Positions 54,538-63,214 of a stretch of 64,000 bases of DNA are shown here, in pieces (the stretch's first letter is position 1; every line of letters starts with the position of its first letter). Below the pieces are notes generated by a model. The model made no database searches. It worked only from the letters and a program-made list of their open reading frames with translations, and had not been told where the DNA came from. This DNA comes from Roseobacter ponti (GTDB lineage: Bacteria; Pseudomonadota; Alphaproteobacteria; Rhodobacterales; Rhodobacteraceae): assembly GCF_012932215.1 (NCBI RefSeq), contig NZ_CP048788.1, positions 1,178,001 to 1,242,000 of the forward strand. The letters run 5' to 3'. Both the position numbers and the translations under genes were made by a program.

Positions 54538-54695
54538 GTGACAGCAGCGCAAAAAACCGGTCGTTCGCGGCGCCCTCCTCGGATGTCTCAGATGCGGACT
54601 TTTCTACCGTTCGCCGCTTGACCTTCAAAAGTCTGCTCATCTCGAATTCACCCGAGCAACCGCTGGTAATAGCAGGATGCTGCTGTGCGTAGCTG

Positions 54696-55109
54696 CTATG
54701 TTGCTGCCACTGTCGTTGCAGTTGCGATCAGTTCTTCGGTTGTCATCGGCTTGCGAATATAGGCCTTCACACACGATATCTCATCGAACCTCATCTGCAG
54801 CTTGGAAGTCAAATCAGTCGATAGCATGACCACCACTGCACCGGAAAACTGGACTTTCGTGGAAGCAGTGATTGCGTCGAGAAACTCCAATCCAGTCATG
54901 CGTGGCATATTGACGTCGAGGAAGATGACGTCTGTGTGATGTTCCGCGTCTCGCTCCATGCAGCGGATTGCAGCCTCAGCATCAGCCAGGCAAAGTATTT
55001 CATCCGCCAAATTCAGCCTGTCGAACAGTCGCTGACATGCGATGCGGTCAAAAAGGTCATCGTCTATCAACATCACGCGCCCAAGAGATTTTGCCAGATG
55101 GTCAGTCAA
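54696..55109 (-). CDS. Single-domain response regulator
   Basis: 137 residues, receiver domain only. Acidic pair IDDDLFDRIACQRLF, phospho-accepting Asp in VIFLDVNMPRMTG (about residue 65), switch Thr/Ser in VVMLSTDLTSK, and Lys in AYIRKPM. No output domain. It follows the next gene by 42 bases and is in the histidine-kinase operon. Confidence 0.9.
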   Translation of the reverse strand: MTDHLAKSLGRVMLIDDDLFDRIACQRLFDRLNLADEILCLADAEAAIRCMERDAEHHTDVIFLDVNMPRMTGLEFLDAITASTKVQFSGAVVVMLSTDLTSKLQMRFDEISCVKAYIRKPMTTEELIATATTVAAT

Positions 55110-55151
55110 CCGCTCTGTCTCCGTTCTTCCACCCAGAGTTTTTCAGTAAGC

Positions 55152-55568
55152 TTACTTGACGGACGGTTCACAGATACCCCAATACTCATGCAGGGTTTTG
55201 AGCACCTTTGTCATTTCTGCTGTTCCACCGGGTTTTACGATATAGCCGCTCGCGAAGTGGCCATACGCAAGCTCAATGTCTTTAGGGTCGTCGGAGGTCG
55301 TCACAACGACGACTCTTGACGAGGAAAGTTGTTCATTGGCCCTCAGTTCTTTCAGAAACTCGTGGCCGTTCATGCGAGGCATGTTGATGTCGAGTAAGAT
55401 CACGTAAGGCTGCGGAACTTGTTTATCTGCGTCCTTTTCGTTCAGCATTTCCAGCGCCTCAACGCCATCTTTCGCATGAATCACCGAGCTGCTGGTCCCT
55501 GACTTTCTGAGGGCACGTTGAAACAACAGCACATCGACGTCATTGTCTTCTACAAGAAGAATGTTCAT
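55152..55568 (-). CDS. Single-domain response regulator (Rcp1-like)
   Basis: 138 residues from ATG 55568. LLVEDNDVDVLLFQRAL, VILLDINMPRMNG (phospho-Asp), VVVVTTSDDPKDI and YIVKPGG (Lys) form the receiver of the Rcp1/CheY-like group that often partners with phytochrome-type kinases. It has no output domain. Ten bases separate it from the kinase stop codon. Confidence 0.92.
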   Translation of the reverse strand: MNILLVEDNDVDVLLFQRALRKSGTSSSVIHAKDGVEALEMLNEKDADKQVPQPYVILLDINMPRMNGHEFLKELRANEQLSSSRVVVVTTSDDPKDIELAYGHFASGYIVKPGGTAEMTKVLKTLHEYWGICEPSVK

Positions 55569-55578
55569 CGTCTTCTCC

Positions 55579-57357
55579 TCAGGCTGCCATGTCTGTATTA
55601 TCTGCAAGGACAGATGCCCTCACCTTCGGCCACTGAAAAGAGAACGCTGTGCCTTTGCCGACGTCCGACACAAGTGTTACTTCGCCGCCGTGTACTTCGA
55701 CCGCCTTTTTGACGACGGCCAATCCGATCCCGGTGCTCTCGGGAGCGTCTCCCGTTCGAAGCGTCTGAAACATCGAAAAAATGCGTTCTTGATATTTCGG
55801 ATCAATGCCGGGTCCGTTGTCGGTTACTGAAAACTTGAGGGAATCCAGTTCTTCCTGGCATGTGATTACGACCCTCAAATCAGCCACCGCGCCGTGATAC
55901 TTCACTGAGTTCCCAACAAGGTTCTCGAAAACCCGTCGCAGCCCTATGGGATCGCCATGAACCTTGTCCACAGCGCTTTCAAGCAAGATCTGGCGCGGTT
56001 TGAGCCCAAAATCACAAGCAAGAGACGTAATGACTTCACTCAGCTGGAGGGGGCAGCAATCCTCCGCCTCGGTTCCAATTTTTGAGAATTCAATGATGCC
56101 ATTCGTGAGATCATTCATGCGCTGTACCCGGTCCAGGATGAGATCAAGGCTCATGGCAATTTCAGGTTTTGCATCTGGTGCAGTCAGATAGTCCTCAAGA
56201 TCTTCTTTGATCATCTCTGTAAGCCCACCAATGCCACGGATCGGTGTCTTTAGATCGTGAGACGCAGCGTAGGCAAACTGCTCCAGCTCCTCATTGCTTC
56301 TGAGCAACCTTTGTTGCTCAATCCGCAGTTCTTCGGTCACCTTGTCGGCGTACACAACGGCGTTGCGGTTTGCCCGCGCCATCATGATCAGAAGTGAGAG
56401 GATGAGTGCTTCGATGACAATGCCGCCGATCAAAATCACGGTCGGTTGCACATAGGTGTTGTTTTCTCGGAAGGCCAAATTGGATCGGACATCGAGTGAC
56501 CAACTGCGCCCATAGAAGTCGAGCTGCACCAGGTCTTGAAACATCGGATTTGGGTCGTGAAGGTTCTCGGAAGACAAGTGTTCGTCATAAATCGTTTGCC
56601 CCGCATCTGAGATGCTGATGCTGATGTGGCGCAAGTCCTTCGCCAGCAGCCCATCCAACAACTTGCGGACAACGAAAGGGGCATAGACAACGCCTAGATT
56701 CCGGGCCCGCCTGTCCTCAACTTGTTCTGGCGCACCGCCCCGATAAAATGGCGCATAGAACAGAAAGCCAGGTGTTGCGCCTTCGTCCTGCACAAGCACG
56801 ATGGGCCCGGTAATTTGAGCATCACCCGTGTCGCGACTTGCCAGTGCCGCTGTCCGTCTGTTCAGTTCGTGAGCCACATCGAGACCCACGGCAGCCGCAT
56901 TCGGGCCTTCTGGTTCAATGAATGAGATTGGCATGTAAATACTCTGATCATGGGGAGGATGAATTTCAAAATCTGGTCGCTCCGAGCGACGTTGGTCAAG
57001 GTAGGATTCACGAGACTGATCGGTAAGAAAATCGATGACGCCAATGCCATTGATCCCGGGATATTTCTCGTCGATGCGCAAATTCCTCGCGAACATGCGC
57101 CATTGAGGCAGCGTCATGTCACCATCATGAGATTCCATCGCGGCCACGCCAGCCCAAAGGGCATCCTCGTACTTTGCCATCCTATCCCTGATCAAGCTCA
57201 CGACGCGATCGCGAGATGAATCAAATCGCTGTTCAATCCGAACTTCAGACTGCGTTTTGGAGAAGTGCCATGCGCTGAACGTCAAGACCATCGACAGCGT
57301 CACAACGACGATGTGCAGCAACGGAATCCGACCAGTGTGAATGTCCTGTATGCCCAT
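55579..57357 (-). CDS. CHASE-domain sensor histidine kinase
   Basis: 592 residues. An N-terminal membrane span (LLHIVVVTLSMVLTFSAW), a periplasmic CHASE domain of about 270 residues (for example YPGINGIGVIDFLTDQSR, GFLFYAPFYRGG), a second span (VILIGGIVIEALILSLLIM), a coiled coil (ELRIEQQRLLRSNEELEQFA), and the HisKA H-box YAASHDLKTPIRGI (His near residue 370). The ATPase domain has VFENLVGNSVKYHG (N-box), DNGPGIDPKY and STGIGLAVVKK (G-boxes). It probably signals to the two receivers encoded after it. Confidence 0.94.
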   Translation of the reverse strand: MGIQDIHTGRIPLLHIVVVTLSMVLTFSAWHFSKTQSEVRIEQRFDSSRDRVVSLIRDRMAKYEDALWAGVAAMESHDGDMTLPQWRMFARNLRIDEKYPGINGIGVIDFLTDQSRESYLDQRRSERPDFEIHPPHDQSIYMPISFIEPEGPNAAAVGLDVAHELNRRTAALASRDTGDAQITGPIVLVQDEGATPGFLFYAPFYRGGAPEQVEDRRARNLGVVYAPFVVRKLLDGLLAKDLRHISISISDAGQTIYDEHLSSENLHDPNPMFQDLVQLDFYGRSWSLDVRSNLAFRENNTYVQPTVILIGGIVIEALILSLLIMMARANRNAVVYADKVTEELRIEQQRLLRSNEELEQFAYAASHDLKTPIRGIGGLTEMIKEDLEDYLTAPDAKPEIAMSLDLILDRVQRMNDLTNGIIEFSKIGTEAEDCCPLQLSEVITSLACDFGLKPRQILLESAVDKVHGDPIGLRRVFENLVGNSVKYHGAVADLRVVITCQEELDSLKFSVTDNGPGIDPKYQERIFSMFQTLRTGDAPESTGIGLAVVKKAVEVHGGEVTLVSDVGKGTAFSFQWPKVRASVLADNTDMAA

Positions 57358-57699
57358 ATGCTTTCGCTTCCAATTTCTGTTTGGCAGAGCATGACGAAAA
57401 AACTATAACTTAACGTGAATGCCTGCTTGCTAAGACATTTTAAACGGGACCCGATAACTCGCTGGCTGATTGGTCGAACAGTGCTCGGGTTTTATTCGGA
57501 AAGACGACGATCCTTTGTGCGTAAGCTGGCATTCCTGCGATGCGCAGCATCGGTCAAAAAGGGCTCCAAGCGGTCATATTCTGCACGGATCGTAAAGGTC
57601 TGGCACAGGGGTGAAACCGGCCATTTGGCTGTTTGATAGAATTCGGCGATCGACACGGTGTCGACGTCTGGAGTGGGAGGGATGGGCGGAGGACTACCA
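57358..57699. other. Intergenic region
   Basis: No gene or repeat recognised between the kinase and the recombinase remnant (about 340 bases). It must hold the promoters of both. Confidence 0.4.
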
Positions 57700-58262
57700 A
57701 TGTCCAAAATCCAACTTCCTGCAATCAAGCCAAAATACAGACCCTGGAACAAGGGGCGCCTTATCGGCCAGAGACGTCCGCTACTTGCGAAGCAGGTATC
57801 GGCCATCCGTGCTCGCCTTGAACTTTCGGGCAATCTTAGGGACCTGGCTCTGTTCAATCTCGCCGTTAACAGTAAGTTGCGTGGTTGTGACTTGGTTCGC
57901 TTAAAGGTCTCTGATCTCGTTGCGGGGGACCGGGTCCGCGAGCGTGTGTCGGTCTTCCAAAGCAGGACCAACCGGCCGGTGCAGTTTGAGGTTTCAGAGA
58001 ACACGCGGGATTCCATCTGGAATTGGGATTGCTGCCCTGAGATGCTCAGGTGCATCTACCTGTTTCCAGGCCGTTTCCATGACAGACCGCATGTGTCGAC
58101 ACGACAACATGCGCGGCTCGTACGGAATTGGGTGGCGGCGATTGGTCTCGATCCGAGTGGATATGGAACACATTCGCTCAGACGCACCAAGGCGGCGTTG
58201 ATTTATCGTAAAACTGGCAATCTGCGTGCAGTCCAGCTTCTGCTTGGGCACACGAAAGTCTT
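57700..58262 (+). pseudogene. Tyrosine recombinase, truncated before the catalytic tyrosine
   Basis: ATG 57700 with GGAGG upstream opens an island-type integrase (KIQLPAIKPKYRPWNKGRL, LRDLALFNLAVNSKLRGCDL). The catalytic Arg is in KLRGCDL, and the HSLRRTKAALI and LLLGHTK segments are present, but the family continues with a strand leading to the Tyr, which is absent. After LLGHTK the frame (open to 58497) reads unrelated residues, because sequence from another recombinase begins. It cannot be an active recombinase. Confidence 0.8.
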
Positions 58263-58487
58263 GTGGGTAAGTTCTCGTCGGTTCAGCAAATCACTGAGCG
58301 GGAAGGATTGCGCAGTGGATCCGCCAGCCGTATCCTACCGCTTGCATGGCTGGCGTCGGACATCTCTACGGCCATCCTCGAGGGCCGTCAGCCACCGCGT
58401 CTCAACGCGAAATCATTGCGTGGCCTTCCTGAACTGCCACTTGACCGGGAAGAACAACGCCAGATTCTGGGCTTCCCGCATCCTTGA
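58259..58487 (+). pseudogene. C-terminal fragment of a large serine recombinase
   Basis: In a frame different from the tyrosine recombinase, VQQITEREGLRSGSASRILP, LAWLASDISTAILEGRQPPR and LPLDREEQRQILGFP match the C-terminal helix-turn-helix end of resolvase-type large serine recombinases. There is no catalytic N-terminal domain. The fragment ends at the stop codon 58485-58487. Confidence 0.75.
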
Positions 58488-58867
58488 GTTCAGCTAAACG
58501 GGCCCAAGACGTCATCGGCACCTGCCCTGCTGAGACTTTCATGGAAACAGCCACAAAATTGCCCGTATATGAGACCAATTGTGAGGTTTCTGGTGCTCTA
58601 TAATTCCGTAAATCGCTTAAACATAGAGATTATTTAGTGCGCGCGCATTGTATGCAGTTCTAGGAAGACTGAGTGGTGGGCGACCCTGGAATCGAACCAG
58701 GCGTGCGTCTCCGCGAGGGAGTTACAGTCCCCTGCCACACCTTGCGGCCTGTCGCCCACTATGCCCATGCATTGCATCAGCAGTGAAGGCGTGATTACTA
58801 GCGGACCTGACAGGCGTCAAGACGAAAACCTTACCTTTTATACGCCCCTGAAGAGCGGGATAATCCG
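58488..58867. other. Region around tRNA-Tyr
   Basis: Apart from the tRNA (58674-58757, minus), no gene is seen. About 185 bases between the recombinase remnant and the tRNA 3' end are of average composition. Confidence 0.5.
58674..58757 (-). tRNA. tRNA-Tyr (anticodon GTA)
   Basis: The minus strand folds as a class II tRNA: acceptor GGGCGAC/GTCGCCC, D arm GCCGC...GTGGC, anticodon stem GGGGA/TCCCT with loop CTGTAAC, a long variable arm, and T arm CCTGG-TTCGATT-CCAGG. A73 and an encoded CCA follow (58677 down to 58674). Its 3' end faces the accessory region, the usual polarity for integration into a tRNA. Confidence 0.95.
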
Positions 58868-59665
58868 ATGAAAAAACCCAAATGGGTGGTCAAGAAAGAG
58901 CAGGATAAAAAAGCCGGCGGGCGCGAGACCGTCTGGCTTTTTGGCCTGCATGCCGTGCGTGATGCGCTGCTTAACCCGAGGCGTGAAAAGATCCGGCTGG
59001 TGGTCACGCTGAACGCGCAGGGCCGGCTGGAAGACGCGATCGCACAGAGCGGTATTGAGCCCGAAGTGGTGGATCCGCGCAAATTCAGTGCGCCACTGGA
59101 CCCGGGGTCGGTGCATCAGGGGGCTGCACTTGAGGTGAAACCGCTGGACTGGGGCAGGCTTGAGGATGTGTGCATCGGAGACACTGCCCCGCGGGTAATG
59201 CTGCTCGACAGGGTCACCGATCCTCATAACGTGGGCGCCATTCTGCGGTCGGCTGAGGTGCTGGGCGCCTCTGCGGTGATCGGCACCCGGCACCATTCGG
59301 CGCCCGAAACCGGGGCGCTGGCCAAGACCGCCAGTGGTGCTCTGGAACGGCAACCCTATCTGCGGGTGCGCAACCTTGCGGATGCCATGCGCGCCCTTCA
59401 GGATATGGGGTATCTCGTTCTGGGCCTGGACGGAGAGGCGGAGATGACGATTGAGGCCGCCGTTGCCGGTAAAGAAGATCGCCCCGTAGCGCTGGTTCTT
59501 GGGGCAGAGGGGCCGGGGCTGCGCGAAAAAACCAAAGAGACTGCAGATCATCTCGTCAGGATTGATGCCGCCGGAGGCTTCGGATCGCTCAATGTGTCGA
59601 ATGCGGCTGCAATTGCACTTTATGCCAGCAGGGGCGCCCGGCAGGTGAGCGCGTCTGACACATGA
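58868..59665 (+). CDS. rlmB: 23S rRNA (guanosine-2'-O-)-methyltransferase RlmB-type, TrmH family
   Basis: 265 residues. The N-terminal substrate-binding domain (WLFGLHAVRDALL) is followed by the SPOUT domain with LLDRVTDPHNVGAILRSAE (motif 1), VLGAEGPGL (motif 2) and LNVSNAAAIALY (motif 3). SPOUT knots bind S-adenosylmethionine. It most probably methylates G2251 of 23S rRNA. Beginning upstream are tRNA-Tyr and the island edge. Confidence 0.94.
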   Translation: MKKPKWVVKKEQDKKAGGRETVWLFGLHAVRDALLNPRREKIRLVVTLNAQGRLEDAIAQSGIEPEVVDPRKFSAPLDPGSVHQGAALEVKPLDWGRLEDVCIGDTAPRVMLLDRVTDPHNVGAILRSAEVLGASAVIGTRHHSAPETGALAKTASGALERQPYLRVRNLADAMRALQDMGYLVLGLDGEAEMTIEAAVAGKEDRPVALVLGAEGPGLREKTKETADHLVRIDAAGGFGSLNVSNAAAIALYASRGARQVSASDT

Positions 59666-59979
59666 CCCATACCGCTAAAATCGCGACCTGCTGTTATTGT
59701 GGCGCGCGCGCGGCGCTGGTGCTGGAGCCCGGACGGCACGAACTCAGTTGTTCGACCTGTGGGGCACCGCTGCACGAGCTTAAGCGGTTGCCGACCAGCC
59801 ATCCCGGACGGTCATATCCTGTGCGGGGTAAGCCGGAACGGCGCGATGCTGCGAAAAAACGGTATTTGTCTGATGAAAAACGCCGCCGGAAATCGCCTCC
59901 GCGCAAAAAAAGACGCAGCAGTTTTATGAAGGACCTGATCGAAGAGGCCTTTGATGTGATTGAAGATATCTTTGACTGA
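59662..59979 (+). CDS. Zinc-ribbon protein of unknown function
   Basis: 105 residues. Two CxxC knuckles, CCYCGARA and CSTCGAPL, form a zinc ribbon at residues 10-33. A basic linker (KRRRKSPPRKKRRS) is followed by an acidic C-terminal helix (LIEEAFDVIEDIFD). The start overlaps the rlmB stop codon (ATGA), so it is co-expressed. It may bind nucleic acid; this is inferred from the basic stretch. Confidence 0.8.
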   Translation: MTHTAKIATCCYCGARAALVLEPGRHELSCSTCGAPLHELKRLPTSHPGRSYPVRGKPERRDAAKKRYLSDEKRRRKSPPRKKRRSSFMKDLIEEAFDVIEDIFD

Positions 59980-60072
59980 CGCCGCACAGGAGGCGTTCGC
60001 GAAAGAGCAGTGTGTTCACAGATGTGCGAGGTTCTCTGGTCTGACGGCGGATAATACCTATTTCAGATTATG

Positions 60073-60168
60073 ACTGGTCGGCCCGGAACGCCGACCGGTG
60101 ACGTTACTGTCCCTCGTTCCGTACCTTGCAGCGCCCTTGCCCCCACGGGTAACGGGCGCTCTTTTTTT
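60073..60168 (+). ncRNA. Structured intergenic element with intrinsic terminator
   Basis: Stem 1: ACTGGTCGGC pairs with GCCGACCGGT (60073-60099) with one wobble. Stem 2: AGCGCCC and inner TTGCCC pair with GGGTAA and GGGCGCT (60130-60160), followed by seven T. Stem 2 is an efficient terminator for the rlmB-zinc-ribbon transcript, or, with its own promoter (a GATAAT at 60050-60055 is possible), the end of a small RNA. It lies 29 bases before the CoA-binding gene. Confidence 0.45.
60130..60168 (+). terminator. Intrinsic terminator
   Basis: See the structured element: about 13 bp of stem with a single bulge, then a seven-base T-run. Confidence 0.9.
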
Positions 60169-60196
60169 CCGGTGCTGTCCGACATAGGTTCGTCGC

Positions 60197-60664
60197 ATGA
60201 ACTACAGCCATTCACATCTCAAAAACATTCTGACCCGCACGCGCTCGATTGCCGTTGTTGGTGTGTCCGTGAACCCTGTGCGCCCGAGTTACTATGTGGC
60301 GCGGTATCTCACGCTGAAGGGCTTCAGAGTGGTACCGGTCAATCCCATGCACGCCGGTGAGACGCTCTTTGGCTGTGAAGTCGTTGGCAGCCTGGGCGGG
60401 ATCGGCGGCGGCATTGATATGGTCGATATCTTCCGCCGCTCAGAGGCGGTGCCGGAGATTTTGGAGGAGGCGCTTGAAGTCCTGCCGGGCCTTCAGACGA
60501 TCTGGATGCAGATCGGGGTGAGCCATGCGGCCGCTGCCGCAAAGGCAGAAGCACGCGGCATCACCGTGATCCAGAACCGATGCCCGAAAATCGAGTATCA
60601 GCGGCTCTTCGGCGAGTTACGAATGGGTGGTTTTGCGACCGGTGTGATCTCGTCGAGGCTCTGA
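60197..60664 (+). CDS. CoA-binding domain protein (YccU-like)
   Basis: 155 residues, a single Rossmann-like CoA-binding domain: IAVVGVSVNPVRPSYYVAR, then GFRVVPVNPMHAGETLFG, VDIFRRSEAVPEI and GITVIQNRCPKIEYQR. The family is related to succinyl-CoA synthetase alpha but has no catalytic His. Physiological role unknown. No strong ribosome site is visible. It converges with hisE. Confidence 0.9.
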   Translation: MNYSHSHLKNILTRTRSIAVVGVSVNPVRPSYYVARYLTLKGFRVVPVNPMHAGETLFGCEVVGSLGGIGGGIDMVDIFRRSEAVPEILEEALEVLPGLQTIWMQIGVSHAAAAAKAEARGITVIQNRCPKIEYQRLFGELRMGGFATGVISSRL

Positions 60665-60671
60665 CGCAGGT

Positions 60672-60980
60672 TCAGCGCCGCGCTGCTTTCTCTGCCAGCC
60701 CGGACTGTGCCTGACGCCGGTCCAGCTCCGCCATCACATCCGACAGAGGCACATCGCGGGCGGCCAGCATGACCATCATGTGATACAAAACATCTGCGGC
60801 CTCACGTGTCAGTGCGGCGCGGTCTCCTCTGACGGCCTCGATAATTGCCTCAATTGCTTCTTCACCGAACTTTTCGGCACATTTTTCAGGCCCTTCGCTC
60901 AGCAGCTTTGCCGTCCATGAACTGTCTGCGTCCGCAGTCCTGCGAGCGGTGATCGTCGCGTAAAGATCATCCAGTGTCAT
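60672..60980 (-). CDS. hisE: Phosphoribosyl-ATP pyrophosphatase
   Basis: 102 residues, an all-alpha MazG-like fold: [20 protein letters not shown] and [18 protein letters not shown], with Glu clusters that bind Mg2+. It hydrolyses phosphoribosyl-ATP, the second step of histidine synthesis. The start overlaps the hisF stop codon by four bases. Confidence 0.96.
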   Translation of the reverse strand: MTLDDLYATITARRTADADSSWTAKLLSEGPEKCAEKFGEEAIEAIIEAVRGDRAALTREAADVLYHMMVMLAARDVPLSDVMAELDRRQAQSGLAEKAARR

Positions 60981-61738
60981 GTGAGCCTCATCGGGATGCC
61001 TGCTGCTGCCATATGCTCCTTGGCCTGTGCGATCGTATAATCTCCGAAGTGGAAAATCGAGGCGGCGAGTACTGCCGAAGCGCCTCCCTCGGTGACACCC
61101 TCGACCAGGTGATCAAGGGTACCCACGCCGCCTGAGGCAATAACCGGTACCTCAACCGCATCGGAAATCGCACGGGTAAGCGGCAGATTAAAGCCTGCCC
61201 GGGTGCCGTCACGGTCCATTGATGTGAGCAGGATCTCTCCGGCGCCCTTCGCGACCACCTTGCGGGCGAATCCAACCGCGTCGATACCTGTGGGGCGGCG
61301 TCCGCCGTGGGTAAAGATTTCCCATTTGCCCGGGCTCACGGTCTTGGCGTCGATGGCTACGACAATGCACTGACTGCCGAACTGATCTGCGGCGTCTGCC
61401 ACGACGTCAGGGTTAGCCACGGCTGCGGAGTTGAACGACACTTTATCAGCCCCCGCCAGAAGCAGTGCACGCACATCCGAAACCGTGCGCACGCCGCCGC
61501 CTACCGTCAGCGGGATGTAGCAGTGTTCGGCCGTTCGTGTGACCACATCAAACATGGTGCCGCGGTTCTCATGGGTTGCAGTGATATCCAGAAAACAAAG
61601 CTCATCCGCACCTGCTGCGTCATAGGCGATTGCTGCATCGACCGGGTCGCCCGCATCGCGCAGATCGACGAAGTTGACGCCTTTCACCACCCGCCCTTCG
61701 GCGACATCAAGACAGGGGATGATGCGGGTTTTCAGCAT
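60977..61738 (-). CDS. hisF: Imidazole glycerol phosphate synthase subunit HisF
   Basis: 253 residues, TIM barrel. [19 protein letters not shown] contains the catalytic Asp11 at its usual place; Asp130 is in [26 protein letters not shown] and [12 protein letters not shown] bind phosphate. It acts with HisH, which is not in this window. Gene order hisA-hisF-hisE is as in other Rhodobacteraceae. Confidence 0.97.
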   Translation of the reverse strand: MLKTRIIPCLDVAEGRVVKGVNFVDLRDAGDPVDAAIAYDAAGADELCFLDITATHENRGTMFDVVTRTAEHCYIPLTVGGGVRTVSDVRALLLAGADKVSFNSAAVANPDVVADAADQFGSQCIVVAIDAKTVSPGKWEIFTHGGRRPTGIDAVGFARKVVAKGAGEILLTSMDRDGTRAGFNLPLTRAISDAVEVPVIASGGVGTLDHLVEGVTEGGASAVLAASIFHFGDYTIAQAKEHMAAAGIPMRLT

Positions 61739-61856
61739 GGATACGGTTTAGGGGGTTCGGCAGGGCGGGGCAAGACAGCGAAACGGCCCTTCGGGGAGGA
61801 TACTTCTCAGCCAGAGAAATGCTGCAGAGCGGCGCGGGATGTGCTGTAGCAGGGAC

Positions 61857-62582
61857 TCAGGCCGGTTCTTTCAGTGCACGCAGTGCCTCTGGCAGATTTA
61901 TGGCGCCGTCATAAAGTGCGCGACCCGAGATGGCGCCGGAAATGACACCGGTGTCGCGCAGCGCAATCAGGTCCGCGAGTGAAGAAACGCCACCTGAGGC
62001 AATCACCGGCAGCGATACGGCCCGCGCCAGAGCTTCAGTTGCGGCGACGTTCGGGCCACCCATCGCGCCGTCACGCAGAATGTCGGTATAGATGATTGCG
62101 GCGACACCCGCGTCCTCAAAAGACTGCGCGAGATCGGTGACCCGAACGGTGGTTTCTTCGGCCCATCCCTTTGTTGCGACAAAGCCGTTCCGTGCGTCGA
62201 TGCCGACGGCGACCTGTCCGGGAAAAGCGCGTGCGGCAGTGCGCACCAGATCGGGATCTTCGACGGCAACCGTTCCCAGAATGACCCGCGCGAGCCCCTT
62301 TCTGAGCCATCTTTCGATGGTTTGCATATCCCGGATGCCGCCACCAAGCTGTGCCGGCACATCGCAGGTTTCCAGGATCGCCTCGACCGGGCCCGCATTG
62401 ACGGGCGCGCCGGCAAAGGCCCCGTTGAGATCCACCAGGTGCAGCCATTCGCAGCCTGCATCGACGAAAGACTGCGCCTGCGCTGCGGGATCATCGCTGA
62501 AAACAGTCGATTGCTGCATGTCTCCGTGCACCAGTCGGACGGCCTGGCCGTCTTTGAGATCAATTGCAGGATAAAGGATCAT
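61857..62582 (-). CDS. hisA: ProFAR isomerase HisA
   Basis: 241 residues from ATG 62582, where the family signature [20 protein letters not shown] begins; a longer start at 62702 adds no homology. The TIM barrel's second catalytic Asp is in [10 protein letters not shown]. It opens the ribose of ProFAR to PRFAR, the HisF/HisH substrate. It lies 118 bp upstream of hisF. Confidence 0.97.
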   Translation of the reverse strand: MILYPAIDLKDGQAVRLVHGDMQQSTVFSDDPAAQAQSFVDAGCEWLHLVDLNGAFAGAPVNAGPVEAILETCDVPAQLGGGIRDMQTIERWLRKGLARVILGTVAVEDPDLVRTAARAFPGQVAVGIDARNGFVATKGWAEETTVRVTDLAQSFEDAGVAAIIYTDILRDGAMGGPNVAATEALARAVSLPVIASGGVSSLADLIALRDTGVISGAISGRALYDGAINLPEALRALKEPA

Positions 62583-62759
62583 CGGCGGGTTTCCTGAGAT
62601 GGTGTGTCGGCTGCGGCAGGTTCGTGTGTCTGCGGGGCGTACATGCACGCAAGTGTCCTGAAATGCAACGCAGCGACACGTTACGTCGCGACGTACGGTC
62701 ACGCTTGCGATCCGTCCCGGGCGCGGGGCAGGGTGCGCGCAGTTTCACGGGAGGAAAAC

Positions 62760-63146
62760 ATGAAACGAGTTACGATATTTGCAGCTCTGGTGGCGGTGAC
62801 AGCGGGCGGTGTCGCGGCGGACCCTCTGGAGGGAACCTGGCAGACTGAACCGGATGAGGGCGCTTATGCCCATGTCATGATTGAGCCCTGTGGTGATAAT
62901 TTCTGCGGGAAAATCGCACGTACTTTCAAAGATGGTGCTGAGTATCAGTCGCCCAATCTTGGCAAGGCGCTGGTGATCGATATGGCCCCCGAGGGCGACG
63001 GCAATTACCGCGGGCAGGTCTGGCGTCCGAGCAACGACAGGATTTATCTTGGAAAGATTGCGCTGAACGGCGACCGGATGAAGCTGTCGGGTTGCGTTGC
63101 GGGTGGACTGATCTGTTCAAAGCAGACCTGGGCGCGCATTCAGTAA
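62760..63146 (+). CDS. DUF2147 secreted protein
   Basis: 128 residues from ATG 62760 with GGGAGGA upstream. Signal peptide (VTIFAALVAVTAGGVAA). The mature DUF2147 domain has PLEGTWQTEPDEGAYAHVMI, GKIARTF and YRGQVWRPSNDRIYLGKI, then a C-terminal KLSGCVAGGLICSKQTW with a probable disulfide. A periplasmic lipocalin-like fold is likely. In roseobacters this gene commonly sits near hisA. It is divergent from hisA. Confidence 0.9.
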   Translation: MKRVTIFAALVAVTAGGVAADPLEGTWQTEPDEGAYAHVMIEPCGDNFCGKIARTFKDGAEYQSPNLGKALVIDMAPEGDGNYRGQVWRPSNDRIYLGKIALNGDRMKLSGCVAGGLICSKQTWARIQ

Positions 63147-63171
63147 GAACCTGACCGGACACGAAAAAAAC

Positions 63172-63199
63172 GGCGCCCCGAAGAGGCGCCGTTTCTTTA
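63172..63199. terminator. Bidirectional terminator
   Basis: AACGGCGCC pairs with GGCGCCGTT around the loop CCGAAGA; an A-run precedes and a T-run follows. It serves the DUF2147 gene and the convergent VPLPA-CTERM gene. Confidence 0.85.
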
Positions 63200-63214
63200 A
63201 TTCAGAGTGGTGTT

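Larger units (their letters stand above)
53646..54695. other. Gene-poor stretch with an IS3 relic and repeat copy B
   Basis: No intact gene in about 1050 bases. The recognisable parts are an IS3-family transposase relic (53952-54240) and repeat copy B (54381-54537). Confidence 0.6.
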
